This document shows, piece by piece, positions 26,960 to 34,129 of a stretch of 64,000 nucleotides of DNA. The notes beneath the pieces were generated by a model. That model had not been told where the DNA came from, searched no databases, and saw only the letters and a list, made by a program, of their open reading frames with translations. Numbering within the stretch: the first letter of the stretch is position 1; every line of letters starts with the position of its first letter. Origin of the DNA: Bacteroidaceae bacterium (GTDB lineage: Bacteria > Bacteroidota > Bacteroidia > Bacteroidales > Bacteroidaceae); the NCBI GenBank assembly GCA_017938245.1, contig JAGBBX010000011.1, positions 186,001 to 250,000 on the forward strand. The letters are read 5' to 3'. The position numbers and the translations under genes were made by a program.

Positions 26960-28291
26960 TTAATAATAAATCTCGCGACCTTCGTGGAGAACCTCTTTTA
27001 GAAGATATTCTTTAAACTCCTTGAAACTACCTCCAAGTGCAACCGATTGCTTCTCGCCACGCATAAACTCCTGAAGTTTTTTAGGAATCTGAATCTCTTG
27101 TTGTAGAATATCCTCGATGGTCTCTTTGAACTTTGCCGGGTGCGCAGTTTCAAGGAATACTCCTGTTTGCCCCTCACCGAGACTATTTTCGAGAGCAAGA
27201 TAACCACAGGCACCGTGCGGGTCGAGCAGATAGTCGGTCTCGCTGTAAACCCTTTTGACCCCCTCGGCAATTTGCCTATCGTCGAAAGTAGCCCCCGAAA
27301 TATCCTTGCATATAGCGTTATAGTCGTTATTGTAAAGAGATATTATGCGCGCAAAATTGCTGGGGTTGCCAACATCCATTGCATTGGCTATTGTTGCAAT
27401 TGAAGGACGCGGATTATATTCCCCTGTCTGTAAATAATTGTAGAATATATCGTTGCGGTTGTTGGCTGCAATAAAATGTTTAATAGGCAGTCCCATCTGC
27501 TTGGCAAATAGTCCTGCGGTAAGGTTGCCGAAATTACCGCTTGGAACAGATACGACAAACTCTCTCTCTCGGCCCATTCTCTTTAGCAGAGCATAACCCC
27601 AAAAATAGTAGAACGATTGTGGCAAGAAACGCGCAAGATTAATTGAGTTTGCGCTCGTTAGGAACATTTTGCAGCGTAGCTCCTCGTCCATAAAAGCACT
27701 CTTTACAAGCGTCTGACAGTCGTCGAAGCATCCGTCAATCTCCAATGCCGTGATATTATTGCCCAATGTAGTGAACTGCTTCTCTTGAATCTCACTTACC
27801 TTGCCTTTGGGATAGAGTACGTACACCTGCACGCCATCGACATTCAGAAAACCATTAGCTACAGCACTGCCCGTATCACCCGAGGTGGCCACAAGTACAT
27901 TAACACTCTTACCATTGCCACCCTTTACGAAATACCCCAGCATACGCGCCATAAAACGTGCTCCAACATCTTTGAATGCGAGAGTAGGCCCGTGAAATAG
28001 CTCTAAAGAGTAGATGTTCTCCTTTACCTGAACTATAGGAATGTCGAAATTGAGAGTCTCGTTGACAATCTTTCTTAAATCATCGGCGGGAATATCCTCA
28101 CCGAAGAAAGCCTCGGCAACCCGGAAAGCAATCTCTTGCAGGTTCATAGTATCTATCTGCTCGAAAAATTCTTGTGGCAGTTGCTTTATTTTTTCGGGCA
28201 TAAAAAGTCCTTTGTCGGCCGCGAGTCCCTTTATCACTGCCTCGTTGAGGCTTACGTTGCTTACTATCCCGTTTGTGCTATAGTATTTCAT
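26960..28291 (-). CDS. thrC: Threonine synthase
   Basis: PLP enzyme making threonine from O-phosphohomoserine. 443 residues. The N-terminus MKYYSTNGIVSNVSLNEAVIKGLA is the usual ThrC opening, the PLP lysine lies in HGPTLAFKDVGARF, and the phosphate-binding and PLP-anchoring segments VATSGDTGSAVANGF and SVPSGNFGNLTAGL are present. It is 13 nt downstream of the ApgM-like gene and followed by a strong terminator, and the operon is headed by a Thr/Ile-rich leader peptide, so synthesis should respond to charged tRNA-Thr. Confidence 0.96.
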   Translation of the reverse strand: MKYYSTNGIVSNVSLNEAVIKGLAADKGLFMPEKIKQLPQEFFEQIDTMNLQEIAFRVAEAFFGEDIPADDLRKIVNETLNFDIPIVQVKENIYSLELFHGPTLAFKDVGARFMARMLGYFVKGGNGKSVNVLVATSGDTGSAVANGFLNVDGVQVYVLYPKGKVSEIQEKQFTTLGNNITALEIDGCFDDCQTLVKSAFMDEELRCKMFLTSANSINLARFLPQSFYYFWGYALLKRMGREREFVVSVPSGNFGNLTAGLFAKQMGLPIKHFIAANNRNDIFYNYLQTGEYNPRPSIATIANAMDVGNPSNFARIISLYNNDYNAICKDISGATFDDRQIAEGVKRVYSETDYLLDPHGACGYLALENSLGEGQTGVFLETAHPAKFKETIEDILQQEIQIPKKLQEFMRGEKQSVALGGSFKEFKEYLLKEVLHEGREIYY

Positions 28292-28304
28292 AATAATTCC
28301 TTTG

Positions 28305-29516
28305 TCAATTATTCATAAATGCGTTTATAAATTCGTCTCTTTGCAGTAGGCCGTAGCTACCGGTTTTTGCAGCCTCTTCGTCGAATGTGCTAACACTGTC
28401 GGGGGTTATTTCGGGGTGCCATACGAGGAAGGGAACAGGCTCGGCGGTGTGTGTGCGGTGCTTGCAAGGGGTGGGGTGGTCGGGGAGGATGGCTATAGCC
28501 ACCGGCTCGTCCCACTGTTTCACTGCCTCGTAAATTGGGCCCACAGCACGGCTGTCGAGATTCTCGACGGTGCGTATTTTAAGAGCAATGTCGCCCTCGT
28601 GTCCTGCCTCGTCGCTTGCCTCGATGTGCAGGTATACAAAATCGTCCTTTTTCAGCGCTTCGAGCAGCGCTGCGGTCTTGTTCTCGTAGCTTGTGTCGTA
28701 AAGACCTGTTGCTCCTTCCACTTCAATAACCTGCAGTCCGGCATATCGCCCGATGCCACGAATAAGGTCGACCGCCGATATTACCGAGCCACTCTTTATT
28801 TGTGGAAATTTGCTGCTGAGAAACTCCATTTGAGGACGATAGCCACCGCCCCAAGGCCAGATACTGTTGGCTGCGTCCTTCCCCTCGCTCACTCGTTGTT
28901 TGTTCAATGGGTGCTCGGCGAGCAACTGTTGCGATTCTACGATAAGTTCGTTTATAAGAGCTGCTGTCTCCTCGGCCTCGGGAACATCGGCCTTTACAAG
29001 ATGGTGTAAATAATTCTCCCCAGGAATATCGTGCGGAGGTGTGCAGCTGATGCGCTTGTCACCTCCTTTTATCACAAGCAGATGGCGGTACTGTATGCCC
29101 GTGTGGAAACGCACACGCTCATTGCCCAGATGCTCTTGCAGATACTTGACGAGAATATCGGCTTCGGCGGTGGTGATGTGTCCCGCCGAGTGGTTCTTCA
29201 GTATGTGGTCGTTGATACATACAATGTTACATCGCAGGGCAAGTTCTCCGGGACAGAGGTCAATGCCTATGCTGGCAGCCTCTAACGGGCCACGTCCCTC
29301 GTATACCTTTTGCAGGTCGTATCCGAGTATCGACATATTGGCAACTTCGCTGCCGGGGTGGAATCCGTCGGCAACGGTTACAAGGCGACCATTGCGTCCC
29401 TCTTTTGCAAGCCTGTCCATATATGGCGTGTGCGCGGCCTGCATAATAGTTTTTCCGCCTAATGACTCAACGGGCCAGTCGGCCATCCCGTCTCCTAGAA
29501 TTATAATGTGTTTCAT
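28305..29516 (-). CDS. ApgM-type phosphoglycerate mutase family protein, probable homoserine kinase
   Basis: A 403-residue member of the archaeal-type cofactor-independent phosphoglycerate mutase branch of the alkaline phosphatase superfamily. Metal-site motifs are visible: IILGDGMADWPVESLGGKT at the start, NMSILGYDLQKVYEGRGPLEAAS, HIEASDEAGHEGD and LPDHPTPCKHRTHT. In Bacteroides this gene sits in the threonine operon and is thought to replace ThrB as homoserine kinase; here it also lies directly between a Thr/Ile leader and thrC, and no GHMP-type thrB is seen. A glycolytic mutase role is possible by family alone but is poorly supported by the context. Confidence 0.8.
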   Translation of the reverse strand: MKHIIILGDGMADWPVESLGGKTIMQAAHTPYMDRLAKEGRNGRLVTVADGFHPGSEVANMSILGYDLQKVYEGRGPLEAASIGIDLCPGELALRCNIVCINDHILKNHSAGHITTAEADILVKYLQEHLGNERVRFHTGIQYRHLLVIKGGDKRISCTPPHDIPGENYLHHLVKADVPEAEETAALINELIVESQQLLAEHPLNKQRVSEGKDAANSIWPWGGGYRPQMEFLSSKFPQIKSGSVISAVDLIRGIGRYAGLQVIEVEGATGLYDTSYENKTAALLEALKKDDFVYLHIEASDEAGHEGDIALKIRTVENLDSRAVGPIYEAVKQWDEPVAIAILPDHPTPCKHRTHTAEPVPFLVWHPEITPDSVSTFDEEAAKTGSYGLLQRDEFINAFMNN

Positions 29517-29681
29517 TGTTCTGTAAGAATTTTTTCCTTTGCTATATAGGGTGGTGTTATGGCGTAATTTAGTGCGCCTAACCGGGTTAATACTACAAGC
29601 CTTCTATTCATTGGCTTGAAATTTGTAAATAAAAAGAAAAGTGCTGAGAAAATGTTTCGCGTAGAAACAAGAAATATAACC

Positions 29682-29789
29682 CTAACCCCTAAGGGTAATA
29701 GTAGTAGATGAACAGCCGATAGTGCTACCTGTAGTCGTAACTATGGTAGTGCAGAGCGTTATCGTTGTATGTAGAAAACTGCTGTTCAT
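29682..29789 (-). CDS. Threonine/isoleucine-rich leader peptide (thr attenuator)
   Basis: A 35-residue frame on the minus strand, ending in TAG, 165 nt before the ApgM-like kinase. It contains 12 threonines and 4 isoleucines, in clusters such as HTTITLCTTIVTTTG and STTITL, as in the E. coli thrL peptide. It follows a perfect promoter by about 20 nt. Ribosome stalling at Thr/Ile codons would alter folding of the transcript. An 11-bp inverted repeat pairs its start-codon region with its own 3' coding end. The amino-acid bias together with placement makes this a confident attenuator call. Confidence 0.85.
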   Translation of the reverse strand: MNSSFLHTTITLCTTIVTTTGSTIGCSSTTITLRG

Positions 29790-29791
29790 CT
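29706..29791 (-). promoter_or_regulatory. Long-range inverted repeat enclosing the thr leader peptide
   Basis: AGATGAACAGC (minus-strand 29791-29781, containing the leader ATG) is perfectly complementary to GCTGTTCATCT (29716-29706, in the leader's last third). The helix would bury the leader start codon unless disrupted. Further downstream, GTTTCTACGCGAAAC followed by ATTTT (around 29648-29670) is a weak terminator-like stem. Confidence 0.6.
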
Positions 29792-29810
29792 TTTTCTGTT
29801 GTGTCGTTGG

Positions 29811-29840
29811 CAAATGTATGAATAATTTTAGTTAAAACAA
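29811..29840 (-). promoter_or_regulatory. Promoter of the threonine operon
   Basis: Minus strand TTG (29840-29838), a 19-nt spacer and TACATTTG (29818-29811) match the Bacteroidota consensus. Transcription should begin near 29804, about 15 nt before the leader ATG. Confidence 0.75.
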
Positions 29841-29954
29841 TAGTTTGTGTGACTTTTTTTTATAAAAAACAGAAATTGCTGTTTTTTTTGTTCTCTTTGC
29901 TATTATATAAGGTGGAAAAATGTTACGATTCGTTATAGAATTGTGTGGTGCCCG

Positions 29955-29986
29955 TTTGCTTTTGTTTACTTTTTGACCTATTTTTG
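29955..29986 (+). promoter_or_regulatory. Promoter of recX-comF
   Basis: TTTG (29955-29958), a 20-nt spacer and TATTTTTG (29979-29986). The element lies downstream of the earliest possible GTG start (29945), which supports the later ATG at 30014. Confidence 0.65.
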
Positions 29987-30013
29987 TGTGCAGATGGCAA
30001 TTTGTATAGTAAA

Positions 30014-30490
30014 ATGAGAGAACTTAGCGAACCCGAGGCATTGAATAAGGCCGCAGCCTATTGTACGACGTGCGAGCGTTGTATAAGTGAGGTGACGGCG
30101 AAACTTATTGCGTGGGGTGTGGATGCTGCTGCACAGCGACGCATTGTCGATAGGCTTCTGCACGAGAATTTTATCAGCGAGGAGCGCTATTCACGTGCTT
30201 TTGTAAACGATAAACTGCGCTTCAATCATTGGGGACGCATTAAAATAGCGGCAGCGTTGCGCGAGAAACGGCTTCAGCAGAACCTTGTAAAAGATGCATT
30301 GGAACAGATAGATGATGAAGAGTATATGAAAATTCTGCGTGACGTAGTGGATGCAAAGCGTCGCGAGCTGCGTGGAAAAGACGATTATGCATCGAAGCAG
30401 AAAATCTTGCGCTTTGCCGCGAGTCGAGGCTTTGAGCCCAATCTCATTATGCATACGATAAAATTTAATCCCGATGAAATGGATTTCTGA
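30014..30490 (+). CDS. recX: Regulatory protein RecX
   Basis: Modulator of RecA filament extension. 158 residues from the ATG at 30014. A GTG at 29945 would add 23 residues of non-conserved sequence and would precede the promoter, so it is not used. The three-helix RecX repeats are recognisable: LIAWGVDAAAQRRIVDRLLHENFISEERYSRAFVNDKLRFNHWGR and the second copy with ALREKRLQQNLVKDALEQI. The C-terminus KQKILRFAASRGFEPNLI is typical. It overlaps the comF-like gene by 17 nt, implying coupling. Confidence 0.88.
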   Translation: MRELSEPEALNKAAAYCTTCERCISEVTAKLIAWGVDAAAQRRIVDRLLHENFISEERYSRAFVNDKLRFNHWGRIKIAAALREKRLQQNLVKDALEQIDDEEYMKILRDVVDAKRRELRGKDDYASKQKILRFAASRGFEPNLIMHTIKFNPDEMDF

Positions 30491-31160
30491 CTTTATCGAT
30501 TTTATCCTGCCACGCCATTGTGCAGTGTGTGGTGAGGTGTTGTCGCGCGGCGAACAGGAAATTTGCCTTAACTGCCTTCTTGCTCTGCCTCTCATAGACG
30601 ATGCCCACTGTGCCGAGATTGAGAAACTGTTTTGGGGAATAGTGCCGGTGGAGCGTGTTGCATCCTACTTCTATTATCGTAAAGGGTCGCCATATATTAA
30701 TCTGCTTCATCGTCTGAAATACAAAAACCGACCACAGATAGGTGTTTTGCTTGCAAAGAATGCCGCAACAGAACTCCTTCCTAAAGGTTTTTTCGATGGG
30801 GTAGAACTTATTATACCTCTGCCACTATCGAAGAAAAAAGAGCGCAGCCGAGGATATAATCAATGTGATTATATAGCCGAAGGGATATCGCAAGTTACAG
30901 GGATTCCCATTGGCCGAGGATGTGTTGCTCGTACAAAAGCCAATGAGACACAGACACATAAGAACCGTGAGGAGCGATGGAAGAATGTAGAGGGTATTTT
31001 CACAGTCTTTAACCCCGATGCTGTTCGGGGGAAGCACGTTCTTCTTATTGATGATGTACTTACGACCGGTGCCACCATTGCCGATTGTGCTCGAGCGCTT
31101 GTTGCTGTAGGTTGTCGCGTTACAATATTTACTCTTGCCTATTCGTCGAATACGATATAA
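30474..31160 (+). CDS. ComF family phosphoribosyltransferase-like protein
   Basis: 228 residues of the ComF/GntX group, related to DNA uptake and utilisation proteins. An N-terminal zinc-binding double CxxC (CAVCGEVL and CLNCL, about residues 16-44) precedes a type I phosphoribosyltransferase domain with the PRPP loop VLLIDDVLTTGATI near residue 186 and RSRGYNQCDYIAEGIS. It overlaps recX by 17 nt and ends before a 46-nt palindromic terminator. The biochemical activity in Bacteroidota is not known. Confidence 0.88.
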   Translation: MKWISDFIDFILPRHCAVCGEVLSRGEQEICLNCLLALPLIDDAHCAEIEKLFWGIVPVERVASYFYYRKGSPYINLLHRLKYKNRPQIGVLLAKNAATELLPKGFFDGVELIIPLPLSKKKERSRGYNQCDYIAEGISQVTGIPIGRGCVARTKANETQTHKNREERWKNVEGIFTVFNPDAVRGKHVLLIDDVLTTGATIADCARALVAVGCRVTIFTLAYSSNTI

Positions 31161-31217
31161 GAGATACAATTAGAGAAAATTATTTTAGTGCTGAGGGTAC
31201 TTGGATTTTTTGACTAA

Positions 31218-31263
31218 CTACAAATAATGCCGACAAGCACGTGCTTGTCGGCATTATTTGTAG
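31218..31263. terminator. 46-nt perfect palindrome between comF and RNase G
   Basis: A loopless palindrome with half-site CTACAAATAATGCCGACAAG plus CAC and its mirror. It separates the convergent comF-like and RNase G/E genes and should terminate both transcripts. Confidence 0.75.
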
Positions 31264-31283
31264 AGATTATATGACTTAAATTG

Positions 31284-32861
31284 TCATTTTACTTCGGATT
31301 CCTCTTTCATATCAATCTCCTTGCCCGAAGCATCGTAGAAATGATACTCCAGGAAAGCAAGGTTCTGATTGGGAACGACGCGTATTCCTAATCCGTATTT
31401 CATTTGCCATCTGCGATACATAGATATAAATCCTTTGTTAACGTAGGCGGCAACGTAGGGGTGTATGTGCAGTGTGAACTTGCGTACACCGGTGTTGTTG
31501 ACCAAAGTGTCTATCTTACTCTCTAATGTGTCGGTAAACAGAATGGATGATTGCACCTTGCCTTTTCCGAAACAGGTGGGACATCTTTCCTCAACCGGCA
31601 TATCGGTTACGGGACGTACCCTCTGTCGGGTAATCTGCATAAGACCGAATTTGCTTAGTGGCAGAATGTTGTGCTTTGCTCTGTCGTGCTCCATATTTTC
31701 GGTCATTCGCTCGTAGAGTTTTTGGCGGTTCTCCGACTTGTCCATATCAATAAAGTCGACAACGATGATGCCGCCCATATCTCTGAGTCTTAGTTGGCGG
31801 GCCAGCTCGTCGGCGGCAGCCAGGTTTACTGCAAGTGCGTTCTCCTCTTGTGTCGTTGCGTTGTTACGTGCCCTGTTGCCACTATTAACATCAACTACGT
31901 GCATAGCCTCGGTGTGTTCGATGACTAAATAGGCTCCTCCCTTAAACGAGACAATGCGTCCGAAAGACGATTTAATCTGTTTGGTTATTGCAAAGTGGTC
32001 GAAGATGGGAAGCTCGCCTCGATAGAGTTTTACAACATCGGTTCTTTCGGGAGCTATCTGCGAGACATAGTTCTTTATATCTCTCCATACTTCGATATTA
32101 TTTACGTGTATGCTCTCGTACGATGGGTTGAAGAGGTCGCGTAGCAGGGCTACCGTGCGGTCGGACTCTTCGTGTACAAGGGTAGGGGGCTTTGTGGCAG
32201 TACGTGCTTTGGCAATTAGCCTCTCCCAATTCTCGACAAGTTGTCGAAGCTCAGTGTCGAGTTCGGCAACGCGTTTGCCCTCAGCAACTGTGCGAACTAT
32301 TACACCATAGTTCTTAGGCTTGATGCTTTGCAGCAATTGTTTGAGGCGTGTGCGCTCCTCGGGTGATTTGATTTTTGATGATACCGATACTTTGTCTTCA
32401 AAAGGTATCAGTATTAAAAAACGACCGGCAAATGATATTTCGCCTGTGAGACGGGGCCCTTTAGTGCTTATAGGCTCTTTTGTCACTTGTACAAGAATCT
32501 CTTGTCCTGTCTGTAGTGCTTCGGAGATGTTACCGTCTTTTCCTTTCTCGGGCATTATCGATGCCTTCGACATCGGGAAATTTTTTTTGCGGTCACTGGT
32601 AACCTGCGTCAGGTATTTCTGTAGAGAGTAAAATTGTGGGCCTAAATCTAAATAGTGAAGGAATGCGTCTTTTTCGGAACCCACGTCCACAAAGCAGGCA
32701 TTCAGGCCGGGCATAATTTTCTTTACGCGGCCCAGGTAGATATTGCCTACCGAGAATGATGCGGTTTGTTCTTCCTTTTGAAACTCCACAAGCTGCTTAT
32801 CTTCGGTGATAGCAATAGAGACTTCTTCGGGTTGAACATTGATAATGAGTTCGCTTGTCAC
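31284..32861 (-). CDS. rng: Ribonuclease G/E
   Basis: Single-strand endoribonuclease for rRNA maturation and mRNA decay. 525 residues, the length of RNase G, lacking the long C-terminal scaffold of RNase E. Residues 40-130 form the S1 domain (GNIYLGRVKKIMPGLNACFVDVG). The DNase I-like catalytic part holds GGIIVVDFIDMDKSENRQKL, with metal-binding aspartates. The zinc-link motif is CPTCFGKG near residue 437. It is convergent with comF and downstream of the 30-aa ribosomal-type gene and HU on the same strand, but separated from them by a hairpin. Confidence 0.93.
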   Translation of the reverse strand: MTSELIINVQPEEVSIAITEDKQLVEFQKEEQTASFSVGNIYLGRVKKIMPGLNACFVDVGSEKDAFLHYLDLGPQFYSLQKYLTQVTSDRKKNFPMSKASIMPEKGKDGNISEALQTGQEILVQVTKEPISTKGPRLTGEISFAGRFLILIPFEDKVSVSSKIKSPEERTRLKQLLQSIKPKNYGVIVRTVAEGKRVAELDTELRQLVENWERLIAKARTATKPPTLVHEESDRTVALLRDLFNPSYESIHVNNIEVWRDIKNYVSQIAPERTDVVKLYRGELPIFDHFAITKQIKSSFGRIVSFKGGAYLVIEHTEAMHVVDVNSGNRARNNATTQEENALAVNLAAADELARQLRLRDMGGIIVVDFIDMDKSENRQKLYERMTENMEHDRAKHNILPLSKFGLMQITRQRVRPVTDMPVEERCPTCFGKGKVQSSILFTDTLESKIDTLVNNTGVRKFTLHIHPYVAAYVNKGFISMYRRWQMKYGLGIRVVPNQNLAFLEYHFYDASGKEIDMKEESEVK

Positions 32862-32888
32862 AATAACTTTTATTTTGATTTAGTAGCT

Positions 32889-33052
32889 GTTTGAATTTTT
32901 ATTTGCATATAAGCAAATATTCCCTTAGAAGAGATTTAAACAGCCTTTCGGTTGCAGGTCTCATATTCTGTAGGGCGAGACCTTTTTCCCCTGAAGTACT
33001 TATACCTTTTATGAGGTTATTGGGAACTTTACACCTCGAAAGTGTATTCTTT
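32889..33052. other. Leader region upstream of RNase G, no gene seen
   Basis: Contains two small stems. TATTTGC/GCAAATA lies at 32900-32919, and AGGTCTC/GAGACCT (32956-32983) is followed on the plus strand by TTTTTCCCC. A 65-codon minus-strand frame spanning this segment shows no recognisable domain. The stretch may be the 5' untranslated region of rng, where RNase G autoregulation could act. Confidence 0.35.
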
Positions 33053-33112
33053 AATACAAAGAACAAACTTGCTACATCTATTTTTGTGTTCGGCAAGTTT
33101 GTTCTTTGTATT
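33053..33112 (-). terminator. 20-bp terminator stem after the bS22-like gene
   Basis: AATACAAAGAACAAACTTGC and GCAAGTTTGTTCTTTGTATT pair perfectly around a 20-nt loop. On the minus strand it starts 12 nt after the stop codon of the 30-aa basic protein gene. Confidence 0.75.
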
Positions 33113-33124
33113 CATTCAGACATT

Positions 33125-33217
33125 TTACTTCTTGCTCTTATGTCTGTTCTTTCTCAATCTTTTTTTACGCTTGTGCGTAGACATTTTATGTCTTTTCTTT
33201 TTCTTACCGCTAGGCAT
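33125..33217 (-). CDS. 30-aa very basic AURKAIP1/COX24-type (bS22-like) ribosomal protein
   Basis: Begins MPSGKKKKRHKMSTHKRKK and ends RKNRHKSKK; two thirds of its residues are Lys, Arg or His. It matches the tiny Bacteroidota proteins annotated AURKAIP1/COX24 domain, related to the small-subunit protein bS22 of mycobacteria. It lies 32 nt downstream of the HU gene on the same strand and is followed by a strong terminator, so it is probably expressed with HU. It is short enough to be missed by automated calling. A ribosome-bound role is inferred from family resemblance and charge. Confidence 0.8.
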   Translation of the reverse strand: MPSGKKKKRHKMSTHKRKKRLRKNRHKSKK

Positions 33218-33249
33218 AGTTAATAATGTTTATTAAGTTAATATTAAAA

Positions 33250-33525
33250 TTATTTCTTTACTTCATTTACGAAAGTCTTTGCGGGCTTGAAAGCGGGGAT
33301 AGAGTGTGCAGGGATAATCAGAGTAGCCTTCTTGTGAATATCTCTTGCAGTTTTCTCTGCTCTCTCTTTAATGATAAAACTACCGAAACCGCGTAGGTAC
33401 ACAGGTTCGTGGTTCGATAATGACTCCTTTACTACATCCATAAATGCTTCAACGGTAGAAAGAACTGCTGTTTTTTCAATACCTGTCTTTTTTGCAATTT
33501 CGTTAACAACCTCTGCTTTTGTCAT
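33250..33525 (-). CDS. HU-family DNA-binding protein
   Basis: A 91-residue nucleoid protein of the HU/IHF family that bends and wraps DNA as a dimer. The helical base (MTKAEVVNEIAKKTGIEKTA) and DNA-binding arm (GFGSFIIKERAEKTARDIHKKATLIIPAHSIPAFKPAKTFVNEVKK) are complete. The arm tip differs from E. coli HU in carrying RDIHKKATLIIPAHSIPAF in place of RNPQTGKEI. A TATATTTG -7 element is at 33577-33584 on the minus strand. Confidence 0.93.
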   Translation of the reverse strand: MTKAEVVNEIAKKTGIEKTAVLSTVEAFMDVVKESLSNHEPVYLRGFGSFIIKERAEKTARDIHKKATLIIPAHSIPAFKPAKTFVNEVKK

Positions 33526-33576
33526 TTTTCTATTTATTTAAATTATAAGTGAATTGACGTTTTTTATTTCGGATGG

Positions 33577-33584
33577 CAAATATA
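33577..33584 (-). promoter_or_regulatory. -7 promoter element of the HU gene
   Basis: TATATTTG on the minus strand, 52 nt upstream of the HU start. No clear -33 TTG was found. Confidence 0.45.
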
Positions 33585-33721
33585 TAGCTTTTTTTACTTA
33601 TCCCGAAATTTAATTGCCTTTTTTTGTGAAAAAAAGCTCATTTTGTACAGATTTTGTTGTTCAACTGGGGGTGTATGCTTAACAAACTATCGTTAAATTT
33701 CTGTTTTTGTATTTTTTGTAG

Positions 33722-33729
33722 TAAATTTG
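33722..33729 (+). promoter_or_regulatory. -7 promoter element of ssb
   Basis: TAAATTTG matches TAnnTTTG, 20 nt before the ssb start codon. The upstream region is T-rich and the -33 element is not well defined. Confidence 0.45.
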
Positions 33730-33749
33730 CATCCGAAAAATAAATAAAT

Positions 33750-34112
33750 ATGTCTGTAAACAAAGTTATACTAATAGGTAATGTAGGCAAGGAGCCCGAT
33801 GTTCGTCATCTCGACCGCAATGTGGCTGTTGCCAATCTTGTTATGGCTACTACCGAGCGTGCTTATACATTGCAGAATGGAACACAGGTTCCCGAACGTA
33901 CAGAGTGGCATAATATAGTGCTGTGGGGTGGGCTTGCCGAGGTTGCCGAGAAATATGTCCATAAGGGAGACCGCATATATATCGAGGGTAAGATAAGGAC
34001 AAATACATACGAGGACAAGAATGGTATCCGTCATTATCGTACCGAGATTTTGGCCGAGTCAATGGAGATGCTCTCGACACGTGCAGCAGTGGCTGAAACG
34101 GCTAATGGTTGA
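33750..34112 (+). CDS. ssb: Single-stranded DNA-binding protein lacking the acidic C-terminal tip
   Basis: A 120-residue OB-fold protein protecting ssDNA during replication and repair. The OB domain is complete (VNKVILIGNVGKEPDVRH, ERTEWHNIVLWGGLAEVAEKYVHKGD, YIEGKIRTNTYEDKNG). It ends at TRAAVAETANG, immediately after the OB fold, without the Gln/Pro-rich linker and the DDLPF-type tip that recruits partner proteins in related SSBs. No frameshifted tip is visible in the bases downstream. A second, full-length ssb may exist elsewhere. The stop codon is 17 nt before the gldE start. Confidence 0.9.
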   Translation: MSVNKVILIGNVGKEPDVRHLDRNVAVANLVMATTERAYTLQNGTQVPERTEWHNIVLWGGLAEVAEKYVHKGDRIYIEGKIRTNTYEDKNGIRHYRTEILAESMEMLSTRAAVAETANG

Positions 34113-34129
34113 ATGTAAGCGAGGAAATA

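Noticed and set aside
29945-30013. GTG start extending recX by 23 residues
   Set aside because: The added residues are hydrophobic and unlike RecX, and a consensus promoter lies downstream of that GTG.
32899-33096. 65-codon minus-strand frame between rng and the bS22-like gene
   Set aside because: It crosses the 20-bp terminator stem, has no clear start signal, and no family resemblance was found.
34109-34129. TTG start for gldE overlapping the ssb stop
   Set aside because: The ATG at 34130 follows GAGGA at normal spacing and gives the usual N-terminus.
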